Of a stretch of 64,000 nt of DNA, positions 37,901 to 51,779 are shown in pieces. Numbering within the stretch: the stretch's first letter is position 1; each line of letters opens with the position of its first letter. This stretch comes from Pyrocephalus nanus. Taxonomy: Eukaryota; Chordata; Aves; Passeriformes; Tyrannidae. Location: the NCBI GenBank assembly GCA_038380795.1, contig CM076260.1:35002634-35066633 (forward strand). Reading direction: 5' to 3'. The position numbers and the translations under genes are program-made. The notes beneath the pieces were generated by a model, which was given only the letters and a program-made list of their open reading frames with translations, ran no database searches and was not told the DNA's origin.

Positions 37901-40900
37901 AATGTTCTTTGGGAGTTAGATACTCTGTCGTCCTTTTAATGCAACATCTCTAGTTTAGTTATGTGCAGCTTTGGGGTTTGGCCAAAGTAGGTTTTGATTA
38001 CTTTGGAAACACTTCTATTTTGCCCCATTATGGTTTATGCGTCTTCTAGGTGACAAGGTGATTCTGTGGTGTTGTAGATTGATGAGGTTTGGTGGGTGCA
38101 GGGATGGCTGCATGGGAAATGTGCTCTATTTATCCCATAATTTACTAGATTAACTCAGCATGTGAAAACACCTTGTCAAACTGCTCAGTGCTTTGCCTTT
38201 TCACCTTTCCTCTTTAAGGGCATGGTCTTTCAGTGGAAAAAGGCCCACAGCATCCATTAGCGTGGTGCTCCATTAGATGCTTTTTTTCTCTACAAGCTCA
38301 AATGAGAGGACTGGTATCCGTCCTCAAAGACCTTGAGGTCATCATTTCAGCTAAACTTTTATTATTAAACCTCAACTGATAAAGTAGTGGTTATCTCATC
38401 TGGACAGGACAGAGTGGTGCTGCTTTGTGCTGTGGCGAAGGAAAAATAAGAGCAAAAAGAGTTTGCTCACTTCTATATAGGGCACTGGAAAGTTTGCTCA
38501 TTTGGAAAATGCAGTTAGCCACTCTGTGAGTTGTCATTACTCAGTGGTGCTCTGTATGGAATATCTGGAACCTCTCCAGTGGTGGGACACATCTTCTGCA
38601 TAGTGTCCAAGTCTCACACCTGCAAAGCAACAGCAGCTTTGCTCACCTATCATCTGTGGAGAACTGGATTCCAGGCTGGCTCCATGCTAGCTGGGTGAGC
38701 CTGCCAGAGGCCTTTTGGACATTTCCCTCTTTCAGTGCTGGCATGGCCTTTTACAACAGATCCAAGCTAAGTGAGAACCTATGGCTGTTAGTAGGGAACC
38801 CATCCCTATGGACTAGTTCAGCATCAAACAGCTTTCTTTTCCAACGCATATATCTCCTTTAAAAATAAAGTTGCCTCTGAATCAGTTACTGAGAACATAA
38901 AGTTGTTATTTCTATCTCTGAATGTACATGTAATGAATTCTTATAGAACAAAAGCCTCTGTTTTTTCTCTTTCACATTGCCAGTCTTCCTGCCATTTTAT
39001 TCCTTGTGGAACAGAGCAGCTGTCAGAAAGTGCATGTGTTTCACTGCAGTTGCATCCACAGTGACAACTAAAAATAATACAGGAGGGAGACAATTAACAT
39101 ATTGCTACTTTTCTCTTTGTACTGTGCTGCTTACACATGTATTTACTAACATGCTGCTCTATCATGGCTCCCATTAGAGTTATAAAATTTTCCTACATAT
39201 GGGCTTTAAGCTTTTCTAAGCACAAATTTGACTTTTATTAGAGAAACTTGATATAAGACAGTAATTTCAAAACTGACTTATTGCACACTTATTGGCTCAA
39301 TTTGTGAAGTTTTATAGGATGCCATTATTTAATTCCCAGAGCCTGCTTACAGCTGCTGCTGCTCTTCTTGGAATACCTTGTTGGTCTGGCAAAATTGCGT
39401 CCTATGACCCCCTCCAGTTGGTAAACACACAAACAGACCATTGAACACTGAAACAAAGTATTCTGTATGCTTCTGTAAGTGATCCTAATGCCTGTCTGAA
39501 GGGTTGAGTCAACGCTTTCAAAAAACAGTGTTTTCTGTGCATGACCACAGGCAGTGGGTTATCTCCAGAGCCAAGATTGTCTGCGGTGAGTTAGGGATGG
39601 TGAGTGCAGCTGGAAGCATGATGCAGTGCAGGCATACTTGAGCCAGTTTTAAACAAGGTGGCTGAGGTATTGAAAGGATGCCAGAGGCTGGGGCTGTGAA
39701 ACCCAACTGAGAGGCCGGCTAAGCCCATGGGCAGGCAGCCACCTTGCTCTCTGCACCACCACAGCTGCTTGTATGCATCATGCCTCCTCCAAGCTTCTTG
39801 GCAGTACTACCTGGTGCTGCTGCCACACAGAGGAAGTGGAAGAGGACCAGGGGTGTGCTGCAGAAAGACTCTGGCCAGCTGTCTTAGCAAAAGGCATTGC
39901 TCCACATGTCTCCACCTCAGGGATGCTAGCAGCCCAGCAGGTCAGATGTCAGAGCAGTGGGTGCTTTCTGCATCCCCAGCAAGCTCTCTGCAGCCATTAA
40001 TGTGCCTGTGCTGGTCCCTAGCCACAGGTCGGTAGGGTGGTGAGATTAAAGCTAGTTCAAGGGTGTTGTTTCTGCTGAGCCTCCCAGGCAGGCAGGGATG
40101 AGCAATTGATATTTTGTAAGGCGAGAGGATGCAGTTTAGGGCATTGTGCTATGCTCTAAACCAGGACTAAGCAAATCCTCATTAGCCTTTCCAACCTACA
40201 TCCAAGTTTTCCCTCTGTATAGAGTTTAAAACTTTGTCTCCTGATGTTTGTGCTGTGGACCATCTCTAAGGCTGGACTGCTCATAAGAGGTCATTTTAAC
40301 CTCCTTAAGTGTTTGGTGAGGAAACACAAATTGGGCTGCGAAGAGGCTTAAATTTCTTTTAATTGCTATCATCTTACAACTTTCACAACAGATTATATAA
40401 TTGCTGGCTGTCATAATAGATTTTTTTCTGGAATTCTTCCTTTGAAGAATCAAGCAAGAATTACATTATTCGGGGTTGAGGGAGCTAATAGTGAAAGAGG
40501 TAGTGCTAGTGCTCCATACAGTCATTCTGCCAGTTGGTTGATGTTGTTTTAATCTTATTTACTGAAACCTACAATGATGACTGGTAGCTCATTCTTGCTG
40601 TCTCAGTAATCCTACATCTGGTGCAGGATACCATAAAGAAAGCAAAACCATTACACTGCAAAAAAATAATGTGACATGTTCTTGTGTGTGCTGTGTATGT
40701 GCATGTTTTAAAGTGTGGCCATTTAGAGAGGTGTAAGAAGGCAGAAAAGAGTCAGATTCATTTCAGCAGATGTGTGGAAGGGTGCCTTTATTCGAAGACT
40801 GATCCAAGGCCCTCCCTCACTCTCTAATCACTGAGAGCTTCAAGTTCTCCAGAGGGAGGCGGAGAGCAGGAGCTTGGCGCTTGAAGTCAGGAGCTCTGAG

Positions 40901-41960
40901 TGTAGCTGCACCTTCTGGAGCTGTCTCTCTAGGACCATCTGCAACATAGCTTTATTTTTTTTTTTTTTACTTAATGAAACTTCAGTCCTAAATATGCTTT
41001 TGAAACTGACCCACTAAGATGCATTTTTGGAATAAAGGTGCTGATGTAACTTTAATTATGCTCATTTTAATACTAGTGATTCAACTTTATTGAAACATTT
41101 AAAGTAATTTCATTAAATACACCGATTTATAGAGTGTATAGTCAGAGTAACCTGAATCTGTTGCTGCCCTAAGTGAAGCATACCTTATTTTCTGAAGCTC
41201 AGGGTAATTTCCTCTGTAGGCTTGCCACCCTTGCACCAGCTAATAAATAAAGTATGCTGGAGATTAAAAACACTGTTCAAGATACCAGGTGATAATTTGG
41301 CAATCTTGCAATAGGAACATAAGTTTTCACTGCTTACTCATGTGTTTGCTTTGTACTGTTTCAATTTGTTACTTTAATGTCTAAATTCAATGCCTGGCAA
41401 GATGTCCTATGAGTTGTTAAGCCATCTGGAAAGCACAAACATGGTCTTGGCATTGCAAAAAGCTGAAGATCACTCAAATATCGTATCTTGTTTCCAACAG
41501 TGGTTGGCAGCAGGCATGAAGGGACAGAATACTAATGCAAGGTATGTAGAGTTTCACCAATCTTCCAGCCTTTAGTAATCAGTACATTAGTGATGCCCTA
41601 CACTGATATACTCTGTAATTAATAGCCTGAGACAGACCTACTTCCCATAAACCTGTTTGATTCTTTTGACTTCCATAACTTAACCACATGCACTGTTAAA
41701 AAATACTTCTGTACAGGCATCTTAAGCATCTGAAAATTTCACAGGTGGAACAGGGCAAAGAGTAGGTTCAAAGACACTGTGGCTACCTCCAAGCAGTAAA
41801 TAATGATTTCTTATTCATCTTTGCCAAGCTACTTGCCATACTATTGATTGTTCTGTAATACCTCTTTTCAGCTGTTGCTCTGTAATACCACTTTTCCAAA
41901 CTGAGGACATGTAACCTCTTTATTCTCTTGAATGACAAGTGCTGTGTCAGTGATGCAGTT
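28935..41960. other. Intergenic DNA
   Basis: About 13 kb without a supported gene. The window's longest ATG-initiated reading frame (177 codons, minus, 32069-32602) lies here but shows no domain I recognise. The last part (about 41640-41960) may be another very old CR1/L3-type relic in minus orientation. C-runs and A/T-rich patches (34948-34990, 37532-37560) are simple sequence. Confidence 0.6.
29541..29616 (-). repeat. Possible ancient SINE-like tail
   Basis: Read on the minus strand, this segment has the layout CTGATCTGAGGAAGAG, then TCAGACTAGT, then TAATAAAATA. That resembles the 3' parts of old amniote SINE or LINE families as I remember them. The match is weak. Confidence 0.3.
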
Positions 41961-42720
41961 GACACACCAGAGGATGGGATGCCATTCAGAGACACCTGGA
42001 CAAGCTTGAGAAGTGGGCTTATGTGAACATCATGAGGTTCACAAGGCTAAGTGCAAGGTGCTGCACCTGTGTCAGAGCAGTTGCAGGTATCAATAGAGGC
42101 TGGGGAATGAAGGGATTGAGAGCTGCCCTGCTGATGTTGGTGAAAATTGCCATAAGCCAGCACTTGCAGCCTAAAAAACCAAACATATCCCAGACTGCAT
42201 GAAAAGGAAAGTGGCCAGCAGGTAAAGGGAAGTGACTATGGAGTACTGCATCTCACTCTGGGGTCCTCAAACCAGGAAATGCATAGACCTGTTGGAGCAG
42301 GTCCAGAGGAGAGACAGGAAAGAGATCAAAAGGCTGGAACACCCTTTTGATGAAGAAAGGCTGGAACAGCTGGGATTTTTCAGCATGGAGAAGAGAAGGC
42401 TCCCAGGGAGACATTATCGTGGTCTTTCAATACTCTAAGAGGCCTTATAAGAAAGCTGTGAAAATAGACTTTTTATTAGGATCTGTGATGATAGGACAAG
42501 GGGTACTAAAAGAGGGTAGATTTAGACAAGATTTAAGGAAGAAATATTTTGCGATGAAGGTAGTGAAACACTGGAAGCCCTATCCTTGTAAATATTCAAG
42601 GTCAGATTGTACAGGGCTCATAGCAACCTGGTCCAGTTGATGTCCCTGCTATTGCAGAGATGTTGGACTAGGTGACCTTTAAAGGTCTCTTACAACCCAA
42701 ACTATTCTGCTGATTCCATG
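41961..42720 (+). mobile_element. CR1 LINE fragment with decayed ORF2 C-terminal tail
   Basis: A 5'-truncated, diverged CR1 copy on the plus strand. The first part matches the CR1 stretch reading GAGGATGGGATGCCATTCAG and AAGTGCAAGGTGCTGCACCT. An ORF2 remnant at about 42232-42620 encodes CR1 reverse-transcriptase tail motifs such as LLEQVQRRD, RLEQLGFFSMEKRRLPG and, after a frame change near 42420, KEGRFRQDLRKKYF. The end reads TGTTGGACTAGGTGACCTTT and ACAACCCAAACTATTCTGC, the CR1 3'UTR, with a degenerate octamer. Frame breaks and internal stops make it inactive. Confidence 0.92.
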
Positions 42721-43220
42721 TGTGATTGTCCTGGTTGTCTGTCTTTGTATTTCCTCTAATTTTAATGCATAGATTTCTAACACTTGAGGACCTGGTCCAA
42801 AGATGTGTGCTTATCCACACACTTAAAATTAATATTCAGGACCACTGCCTCTGTTTTTTACTTGACTGTTTTCCATTGATATGTTTTCTCTAGGTTTACC
42901 TAATGGCTGATTTAACACTCCAGTGGATAGTATATGTACAAAGCAGATAATAAACATCACCTCCTAAGGGCACAGGAGCAGGCAAACCCCAAATGTCCGA
43001 AGTCAAGCAGGCAAGGCAGAAGTCCGACTTGGCTGAACTGGAATCTTCTCTTGGAAATCAGGCAAAAAAGCTGTATGTCCAGTGGAAGCAAGGTCAAGTG
43101 ACATGGGAAGAGTTTGGAGATGCTGCTTGCCACGGTAGGGAGAAAATTTGAGGCCAAAAAGTTCAAAGAGAATTTGGGCAATATTTTCAGGCAGATGGTG
43201 TGACTCTTGGGGACATTCCA

Positions 43221-43302
43221 GTGCAGGGCTAAGGGTTGGACTCGATGATCCTTGTGGATCCCTTTCAACTCAGCAACTTTTGTGATTCTGTGATTCTGTG
43301 AT
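43221..43302 (+). mobile_element. CR1 LINE 3' end fragment
   Basis: Only the last roughly 80 bases of a CR1: GGGTTGGACTCGATGATCCT, TCCCTTTCAACTCAG, then GTGATTCTG repeated as octamers at the 3' end. It has the same orientation as the fragment ending about 500 bp earlier. Confidence 0.9.
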
Positions 43303-46300
43303 ATATGAACACTTGGAAGTATAGGCAAAAAAATCCAAAGCTTCTTCTAAGACAATGGAAAGTAAAGTACCCTGGTATCCCTTCATCTTGCCTGATTACC
43401 TGCTTCCAGTTGTTTCTTTGGACTAACTTGGAGTTTCAATTGCATTTCTGAATTTCATTTGCTGTTCTCTGTCAGAGCTAATCCAAATGTGTAAATGTTT
43501 TTATAATGTAGGACGGCATCTTCACATTATGTGTTTTAATATGAATGCCGATGCTGCTTTCAAGGGCAAAAATTGTGACTTTTTCAAATCTCTTTGTCCA
43601 TGAGTCTCTCCTGGTTGGTCGTGAAGAGCTTCCTCTGCTGTTGCCTTCATTCTCTTCCTACAGCCATCGTGCTGTGGAAGGCAAGCAGGTTATGAAAGGG
43701 GACTTCATTTCCCAAGCCCTCTCAAGCTCTTATACTGCAGTCCTCTCTGTACTTACCCTGTTAGACCACTGTCAAGGGCTGAACCTATTTTTCTCTCCCA
43801 GTGATACTATATTTAGGCACACAAATGCCTGCCAGGCAAACCTGCCATCCTCAGACCTGCCCCCAGCATGCCGGTCACGCAGTGACGGTTTCTGCGGCAA
43901 TTGCATTTCCGTTTCAAAGCTATTGGAAAACTCAGGAAGGGATAAACCTGGTCCAAGGACTGCGTGGACCACAGTTTTGTGTGGGAAAGGCTGGTTCCCC
44001 CTGCAGCTTTTTGGGACCTGCACCACTGCCCTTCTCTGTGCTTAATGAGGCCTGTGGGCATGGAGCTGCTTTAGTGGAAAGTAAGAGTCAGAGTTTAAAT
44101 ATGCTCTGATGACAGCTGACTTTACTTGTTAGAGCTGTTGCACAAGGCTGTTGCTAATGATTAAAGCAGATGGACAGGAGGAAGAAAGCAGAAAGCTCGA
44201 ATGTGTGAGAGGTGAAAGGGCAGGAGAATTAGCCCAGAGATTTCCTGTGGTCTGTGGGTGTTTTGTGTTGAGCGCTAAATCAAAGAATTGTTTTTAATGA
44301 ATGAAAGTGCTATACTTCAGCAGCTTAATTGCAGCTAGTCCTTCTCTCCCGCCACAGTGGGAGTGGGTATTATTTTAGATGTACTTGTGGAGGAGTATAA
44401 AATTGCCTTTTCTTTACACTGGCCTTCATGTGGCCTTACTGCCATACCATGTTTTTAATTTTATAGGCCCTGTCCCAGCAGTATGCCTTGCCCATGCTCC
44501 CCATCTGCCTTGCAGGAGAGCATAGGAAGGTTTGATCAGCACAGCCAGCCTGTACGCAAGGGTCCAACTCCAGAAAGGGCATGCTCTGGTAATGGAATTA
44601 GAGGGATAAATTTGGAATTTCTTGAGTGACACCCAAAAGGCCCTGATTCTACATCCAGTTGTGTAAATGAACTTGTAATTACATCATATTCTGCTTTACA
44701 TGACCATGGTGATACCAAAATGTTCTTCATTAGCCTCTAGTGATGAAAATATTAAATATATCTTAATTCGATCTTAAGACAAATTGCAGTACAACTGCTG
44801 CTATGTTTATTCCAACATCAACCTCATTATAAATTAAACTAAATGCATTCTTCTGTCAAGGAAAACATCTGCATTTCAGAGCAAAAGTTGTGTTTGATTT
44901 GGTGAATTTTATGATTCAAACCTGAAAGAAAATTATTTCATGCAAAGATATGAGGAAAAAATGTAGCACTACCTGCCCAAGTTCTTTACATTTTGCTATT
45001 TCATATCTGTTTTTGTGAGTAGCTGGCTAGGTACTTGCATAAGCTTCAAGATATGAATATATTAAATTTTCAAAATATTTATTTCACTAGGAAAAAAATA
45101 AATATAAGTAAAAATATCAATGAAACAAAGATAAAATTATTTGCAACTTGCATTCTCCAAAATCTCTGTCTGGAAAACAACATTCCACTTGATGATTCCA
45201 GATAATAACAATGATGATGATGTAAGGAAGTGCTATAAATTTTGCAATCCATGGGAATTCCGGAATAGCAAACTTAACCTCTTTCCTTAATCTTTCTGCT
45301 GCTATTTTATTGTTGCTTTCACGTGCCTATTCACTGTAATTTAACATTTGGAATAGTAATTTGTTTTAACCTCTTCAATGAAACCATAAGAGTTTCCCTC
45401 TGTCTTTTTAGTTGAGAGTCTCTGTATATTTTAGGCAAAAGGAGTTCTTAGTTCTGGAAGAATCTTTTTGCTGTGAAGATATCAACTTTGACAAAATTGT
45501 AGGACTTCTTACATTCTGGTGAAGATAGGTAAATTATGATCAGGAAAAAACTTGTACCAAAAATCAGCATGATTTTCCATTTACATATGTGTAGGCAGAC
45601 ACAAGGCACAGATAAAACATTTTATAGAGTTTGGCTTAAGATGAAAAAAGATCTAAACCAAAACAACTTTTGTTCCTGTGGAAAAAAAAGAGAAAAAACC
45701 CCCAACCCAACATCTTTTGTTCCAGTAATGTCTCTCCAGCTTTGATTTAAGCTTTAGTTTCATTTGAATTAAACCACTTAGCTTTGTCTGGTTTGCGAAT
45801 CATAATCATACAAAACAACAATGTTTTGCCAAACACAGTAAATCAGCCCAAGTTCTGTCTGAATTTGTCTCACATTTTTTCCAAATTCAATAAATATTTA
45901 GCAGGTTGGACCATGGTATGAGGTTTCTAATGGATTCCCTGACTGCGTTTGGCCGCTTTTGATGGTTTGATGCAGAAATAAAACAGTTCTATTGAAATCT
46001 AGAAGGAGTTGACCAAGAGAAGCAGATGGAGATCCTCATAGACATGTTTGTCTAGTCCCCCAGAATTGCTTAACTCATTAAAATCTCTGTCTAATGGAGT
46101 ACCATAGCCATAATTAGCCACACACAGGGTAGTAGGCATAAATATTTCAATGGCAACCAAAGTCCTCAGTTCCCCAGCTGAATGAACTACTCTTCTCCAA
46201 GTGATGCAAAGTTCAAGTCCCTTGATTTCAGTCAATAATTTTCTTTTGTCTAATGATGCTGTGTATAATTATGATAAAGTGGCTTTTAATCTCTATTTAT

Positions 46301-46822
46301 ACACAGAATCTTCTTGATATTACTGCATTTCTGATGTGTGTTTACTGAACCTGGGGACAATTTTCCCTATCAGTGGAAAGATTTGTTGTTTGATGGATCT
46401 CCTTAATTTTTTGAGGCATTAAGGAATTGTGGTGATCATGTGATTTAGAGAATGAAAAATCCTGATTTATAATGGTGCTATGAAGTTTGCAACAGTGCCT
46501 TTCATTTTATAACTTAGTCCTGTCATACATTCCGAATTGTTTCTTTTTAACTTCCAAATAGAAATGTCCCTGGTGAAGTAACATTAAATTTCCTTGAGTA
46601 CAAGAACTATGAAATTTTCTCATGGGAATTTTGAGATTAGAGAATGTTAAAAACAAAATAAACAAACACTTGAAAAAAAAAAACCACTATTGTCAGTAAA
46701 GTGTGAAACAATCAAAGACAAATTATGTACATAGCTTCAATTCCATGATAAATTTTTTAAGAATTAAATAATGTGGGGTTTTTTTTCCTACCGTATTAAG
46801 TTAGTATTGCTGCTTCATTTGG

Positions 46823-46880
46823 AAAAAAAAAAAAAAACACAAAAAACCCAAAAAAAAACCCCAAAAACCCCAAAAAAACA
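46823..46880. repeat. A-rich/C-interrupted low-complexity tract
   Basis: A-runs broken by CAC, CCC and CCCC blocks (AAAAACCCCAAAAACCCC style). Simple low-complexity sequence. Confidence 0.9.
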
Positions 46881-47910
46881 GAAATGAAATTTTCAAATGT
46901 GACATAGTCCACTTTTGCTCTAATGAAGAGACACAATTACAGCAGGGAAAATACTGTCTTTATTTAGTATTAGTAGAAGTAGAGAGTTGATTTCAACTAC
47001 TTTCTCTCGTAAAACACACAACTAAAATATAATTGCTAATGAAAATGAGTCCAAGCTACTGATTGTGCTTGTTTATGAACACTTTGGTTCTGACTTTTGT
47101 GCAGCTGTGAGGGACTTTTTCGGTATATACTGTGATGCAGCATAAGCAAATAGCAGAACGGATATAAAGCTATCTTTCAGTCACATTGCACATAGAAACA
47201 TATGATGGCAATTATGGAGGACAATGAGCTTGCACAAGGCAATATGAACAGGTACTTGAAATATCCAGGCTGGCTCCAACCCTCCTGGTTTTGTTTAAAC
47301 CCCATGCATTGCCTGTGCTGGGGATGCCAATGGGACCCCATGAGGGGGAGAACTGGCGTTTGGATTGCTGGGCACAGTCTGATTTATGTTCAGACTCCAC
47401 CTGTGTTCAGAGGTGTGCTTGTATTACTGTTTTGAGTTTATCTGTGGAGATAACAGTAGGGGACAACTGAATGTATCTAAAGCCAAGATGAACTTTTTTC
47501 AAGTTACTATATAAATCTACCATTTGAGACAGGGAAACAAACAAAAAAGCCCCACTGTCTTTGCAGCTGTCCTTTGCAGCTGTCTTTGGAAGGAAGAGCC
47601 ATGTAAAAAGCAGAGCAATTGTTTTCCAAAAATGTTCATAAAAGTCTGTGGCAATATTTTTCTCAAATCATAAGTTTTCTCACTTGATTACAGTTGCTGA
47701 GGTCTTCATTCATGTCAGTTTCATCTTCATAAGGGCAAGCATTGTCTGTACAATAAATTGCATAGGCAACGACCAGAGCACACCCCAAACTTTTTAAGGC
47801 AAGAGGGGAATCAAGAAAAATGAAATTCAGATGCTAAAAGAGAGCCCTGGCACTTTAAATTCAAAGAGCAAGGAAGCTGTCAAAAGCAGGAAGAGAAAAA
47901 AGACGTATTT

Positions 47911-48018
47911 CAGCAACCTGGTCTAGTGGAAGGTGTCCCTGCCAATGCCAGGGTGGTAGGAACTAGATGATTTTAAGGTCCCTTCCAACCCCAACTATTC
48001 TATTGATTCTAAGATTAT
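47911..48018 (+). mobile_element. CR1 LINE 3' end fragment
   Basis: Starts CAGCAACCTGGTCTAGTGGA, continues GGTGTCCCTGCC and GGTCCCTTCCAACCCCAACT, and ends ATTCTATTGATTCTAAGATT. These are the last bases of a CR1 3'UTR with its octamer tail; the 5' side is truncated. Confidence 0.93.
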
Positions 48019-51000
48019 ATGTTGCACTTTTTATTTGATTTCTGAAATGTCTTGGGGAGGACATATGGATAATATTAAAGGAGAATGGAAGGTACCAGGA
48101 TCATGAGAGGGAAAAACCCCAAGTCAAGAATATGATTTGTAACTTTGTTTTTCATCCCTTTCTCTGGAAAATAGGAAGGATGAGATATGATACAGTGAAA
48201 GAGCTGGTGTGGAGGAACTGGCGCTGTTCAGAGGTTACCTCCTGTGGTCCTGAATAGGGTATGGTGAAGGAGTGAGGAGCCCCCCCAGACAAAGAAAAGG
48301 GATAGCGAAGCATAACAAGTGCAGAAAGCCCAAGGTGGAAATGAAAGCTAAACGGCAAGTTGAGACCTGTCTGTTCAGCAGGGAAAGCTAATTTATAATG
48401 GGGAAAAAGGAAGTGAGCAAAAAAGGGAGTAAAACATGTTGAAGACTAGACTGTGATTTAGAAAAAAAGGCTTTGCAGAAAGGGTACTGTGTTTGCTACA
48501 TGTAGCCTGAGGGAACTAAGTGTGGATGTGTGGGAGCCAGTCCAAGACTATAAGTTAAAAAAGGGTAAGAAAACATACCAGCAGGAGTGCTGAATTGAGA
48601 TCAAGAACAAGCATCCTTACAGGTCACTGGAAAATAAGCATTGACCCATCATTACCTCACTGTGACCACAGATATCTTCGAGCCCAAGTCTAAAGAAAAA
48701 AAAAAACATATCAATCTCAGATATCCTTGGGCGTGAATTCTAGAGCCATGATGAATGCTGATGATATCAAGTGAGGTCCTTAGGTCTGATTGGTTTCAGT
48801 AGAGACAGAGCTTGAGCCCTGGTATTGACTTTTAACCATCTGCTCTGCCATTTCATAACATGAGTGTGTGCAGGCCTAGCTCCAACTGGAAAAAAAACAG
48901 GATTTGTCCTGCATAACTAAAGACAGGATAATGCCCTTAGCTCCACTTTAGAGAATGCATTGCTCTTCTGAGGAGAAACTGTTCACTTCCATGTGAAAGT
49001 CGCTGCAAAACAGCAAGTCCTTGTAGAGCCTGCTGGAAGATGCTGGTTGTGAACCAACCACTGTTTTCTTGCATCTTGACAAAATTGCAAAAACAAATCT
49101 CAAGCTTGGGACAAGCTGAAAATGAAGCAGAGGCCTGGGCTCCAAATGTTCTTTGTTTCATGGAGTGTAGTGAAAACAATGGTAGAAGAAGTTGTAAGGT
49201 CATTTTTTAATGACTGATCTTTTCCATTGTTTCATATTAATTTTCATAAATAGTAATGTGACACAGAGCTGACTTGTGTAATAGTTTGCAGTATCTGAGG
49301 CCATTCTGTTAACTGGATTATTTTTTCACTTGTACATCTAATACAGACAAGCTGAATATCTGTTTGCTTTGTTTCTCCAACTATTTCAGTTACTCCTCTC
49401 TTTTACTTGTTTTATTAACCCTGTATTTCCTCCTGTTAGACTGTCTGGTAGAAGACTAACTGAAGGCAACTCACACTGCACCCTGGTTTCTGCCTTTGTA
49501 ATCATCATAAGCTTCTTATGTGCAATGTCTTCTCTCCATACTGTATGTGCTACACTTCATTTTCCAAGCAATCAGAAAGCCTAATGTATGATTCAACACT
49601 TGCAGAAGAAGATGTAGGGATTCATTTACTATACAAGTCACCACTAGCTTCCTTTTCCCAATATTTCCAACAAGCATGGAGCTCCCAGTTAATGTTTCCC
49701 TGTGATATAAAGCCTTAAGCATTTATTATTCTTATCATCACCACTATTTTTATTATTTAAAGAATAGGAGTGGTTCAGAACACTATTGTCTCAGCCACTC
49801 TACAAATGTGTGACGTTAAAAGAAAATGCCTCTATCACCAACAAACGAAAATCTTGGTAATTGAGAAAAGGAAATTTTCTGATTAAATAAACAAAAAGGT
49901 AAGGAAGCTGGAGAAGAAACATATACTGTCTCTGAAATGTTGTGACAAAACTTTGTTAGAAAGAAGAGAAGGCAATATGGGAGACTTCTAAGAGCTGAGG
50001 GTCAAGGCTGCAGAGATAAGACCGGTGTCCCACCTGCTGGAGACAAGCCCTTGTGCGCCAGGTCACTGTTAGCTGAGAAGGCAGCAGGGACTTCTTTCCT
50101 CAGCATCATTTTGTGTGCAAAGCTGCGATGGCTAATTGCTATTGTGGACTGAAGTACACAAGTATTAAGGTGCTCTTGCTCAGCTGTTTTGCTGGGATTC
50201 ATTGCCTTAAACAAGGTCAAAACCCAAGAACGGAAGTAGCTGTTTCTCACACGTGTGCATGCAGGTGCCACTTCAGGTTAGCTGAAAAGCTCCATCACTG
50301 AGTCCTTAAGGATTTGGTATCCTGTAGGTATCTTACACCTGGTAGTCAACAACCTCAACTGCAGTGCCAAGGCTGGCACTCAGCAGGTTGTGGCTGACAT
50401 GCTGCAGAATTGGTGCAAGGTCTGAAGATGGGAACCACAAAATCGTAAAAGGGGTAGTATCTGTGAGGGGCACCAGCTCCTGTACCGTGCCTTCATTACT
50501 CTCAACCCACGAGGAGTCCAGAGACAGATGCTGCTCAGTGACCTCATGCTTCTTTAATGAGCAGCATCTCATGTATTTCTATGAGAACATAGAATTTCAG
50601 TGAAATACAAAGTCTGCCTCATTGACCATAAAAATTTGCCTGCTACAGGCCTAAGTAGTCTATGTCCACTCAGTCAAGCCTTCCAGTATGTAGGCTTCAT
50701 GTTTTCTCTGAAGGCTTCATATGTTCGTCCTTGCTTATGAAATGAAGCAGTCAAGAAACTTGGATTGCATTTCCACTATACATGGCATGTCCATTTGAGA
50801 AGAAAGGAGTCTACAGCTTAGGCTTTATATCACATACACAGAACAGGATCCTTCTGCTATCAGACCAACCCCAGCAAATGCTCTTGGCTTGATTTCCAAA
50901 GTTGCTGAACATCTGTTGTTATTGCTGACTTCGGTGCACAGTGCAAAAGCTCAGCAAGAGCTCAGCAAGGCTGAATGTCAGACCGGCTGTGTGACATCCT

Positions 51001-51779
51001 GAAGTTTCCTGCGGTACAGGGAGGTCCACAGTGGGTTTGACACTGGCATGAGACCGGTTGTTTCATAAGTAGGAAGAAAAAAGCACCCATGCTCTGTGGC
51101 CAAACAGGCAATTGATGGAGGAAATGCAGCGGTGGCACAAAAAATGTGGTGCAAGCTGAGGCAATCATCACTCCAGCAAGCACAATGAACACCTTCTGGC
51201 TACATATATGGCTACATGTGTTATGCGTTAGAGTTACACATGTTAACTATAGCCATATATTTTTTCCTTCTGTAGAGATAGCCAAGCCCTGGTATTGAAG
51301 GCCAGTTGACTGAAATAATGTGATCCACTGGCTTCACAAGCCTGTGGGTGCAGGAGGCCCAAGATAAGTGCTGAGCTGCTGACCACTACTTGACCTTGGG
51401 TGACTTTCCTTCTCTGCTATTGCTGTTGGTCAATCCATTCCCTGCAACTGTAAGCTCCTATTAGGAAACACCAGAAGGACCTGGAGGAAGAGAGGTAGCT
51501 ATTTCCAATGAGTGCTACTGCCTGCTGATGATTAACTTCACTTTAGGAGGGTTGGTGAGGTTGAGCAGGATGGCTGAGGAGGAGGAACAGGTGTTGATAA
51601 AGATTTAGTCAGGAATATAGACAAAGGCCAAGCATAAACTTGGAGATAACAAGGGTGTGAGAAGCCATGGGAGGACATTATCCATCTTCTTGACTCAAGA
51701 CAGGAACTTCTGTGCCGAAACTCTGTCTGACAGATGCACTTCTTTAAAAGGCTGCCAGTACTAGAAATTAAACAATCTC

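Larger units (their letters stand above)
42721..51779. other. Intergenic DNA between CR1 relics
   Basis: About 9 kb with two short CR1 ends (annotated separately) and no supported gene. A 166-codon plus frame at 43545-44045 and a 79-codon minus frame at 50333-50572 are open, but I could not match either to a family. Confidence 0.6.

Noticed and set aside
43545..44045. 166-codon plus-strand frame
   Set aside because: Ser/Leu-rich with no recognised motif. Both strands are open over part of it, as expected from composition rather than coding.
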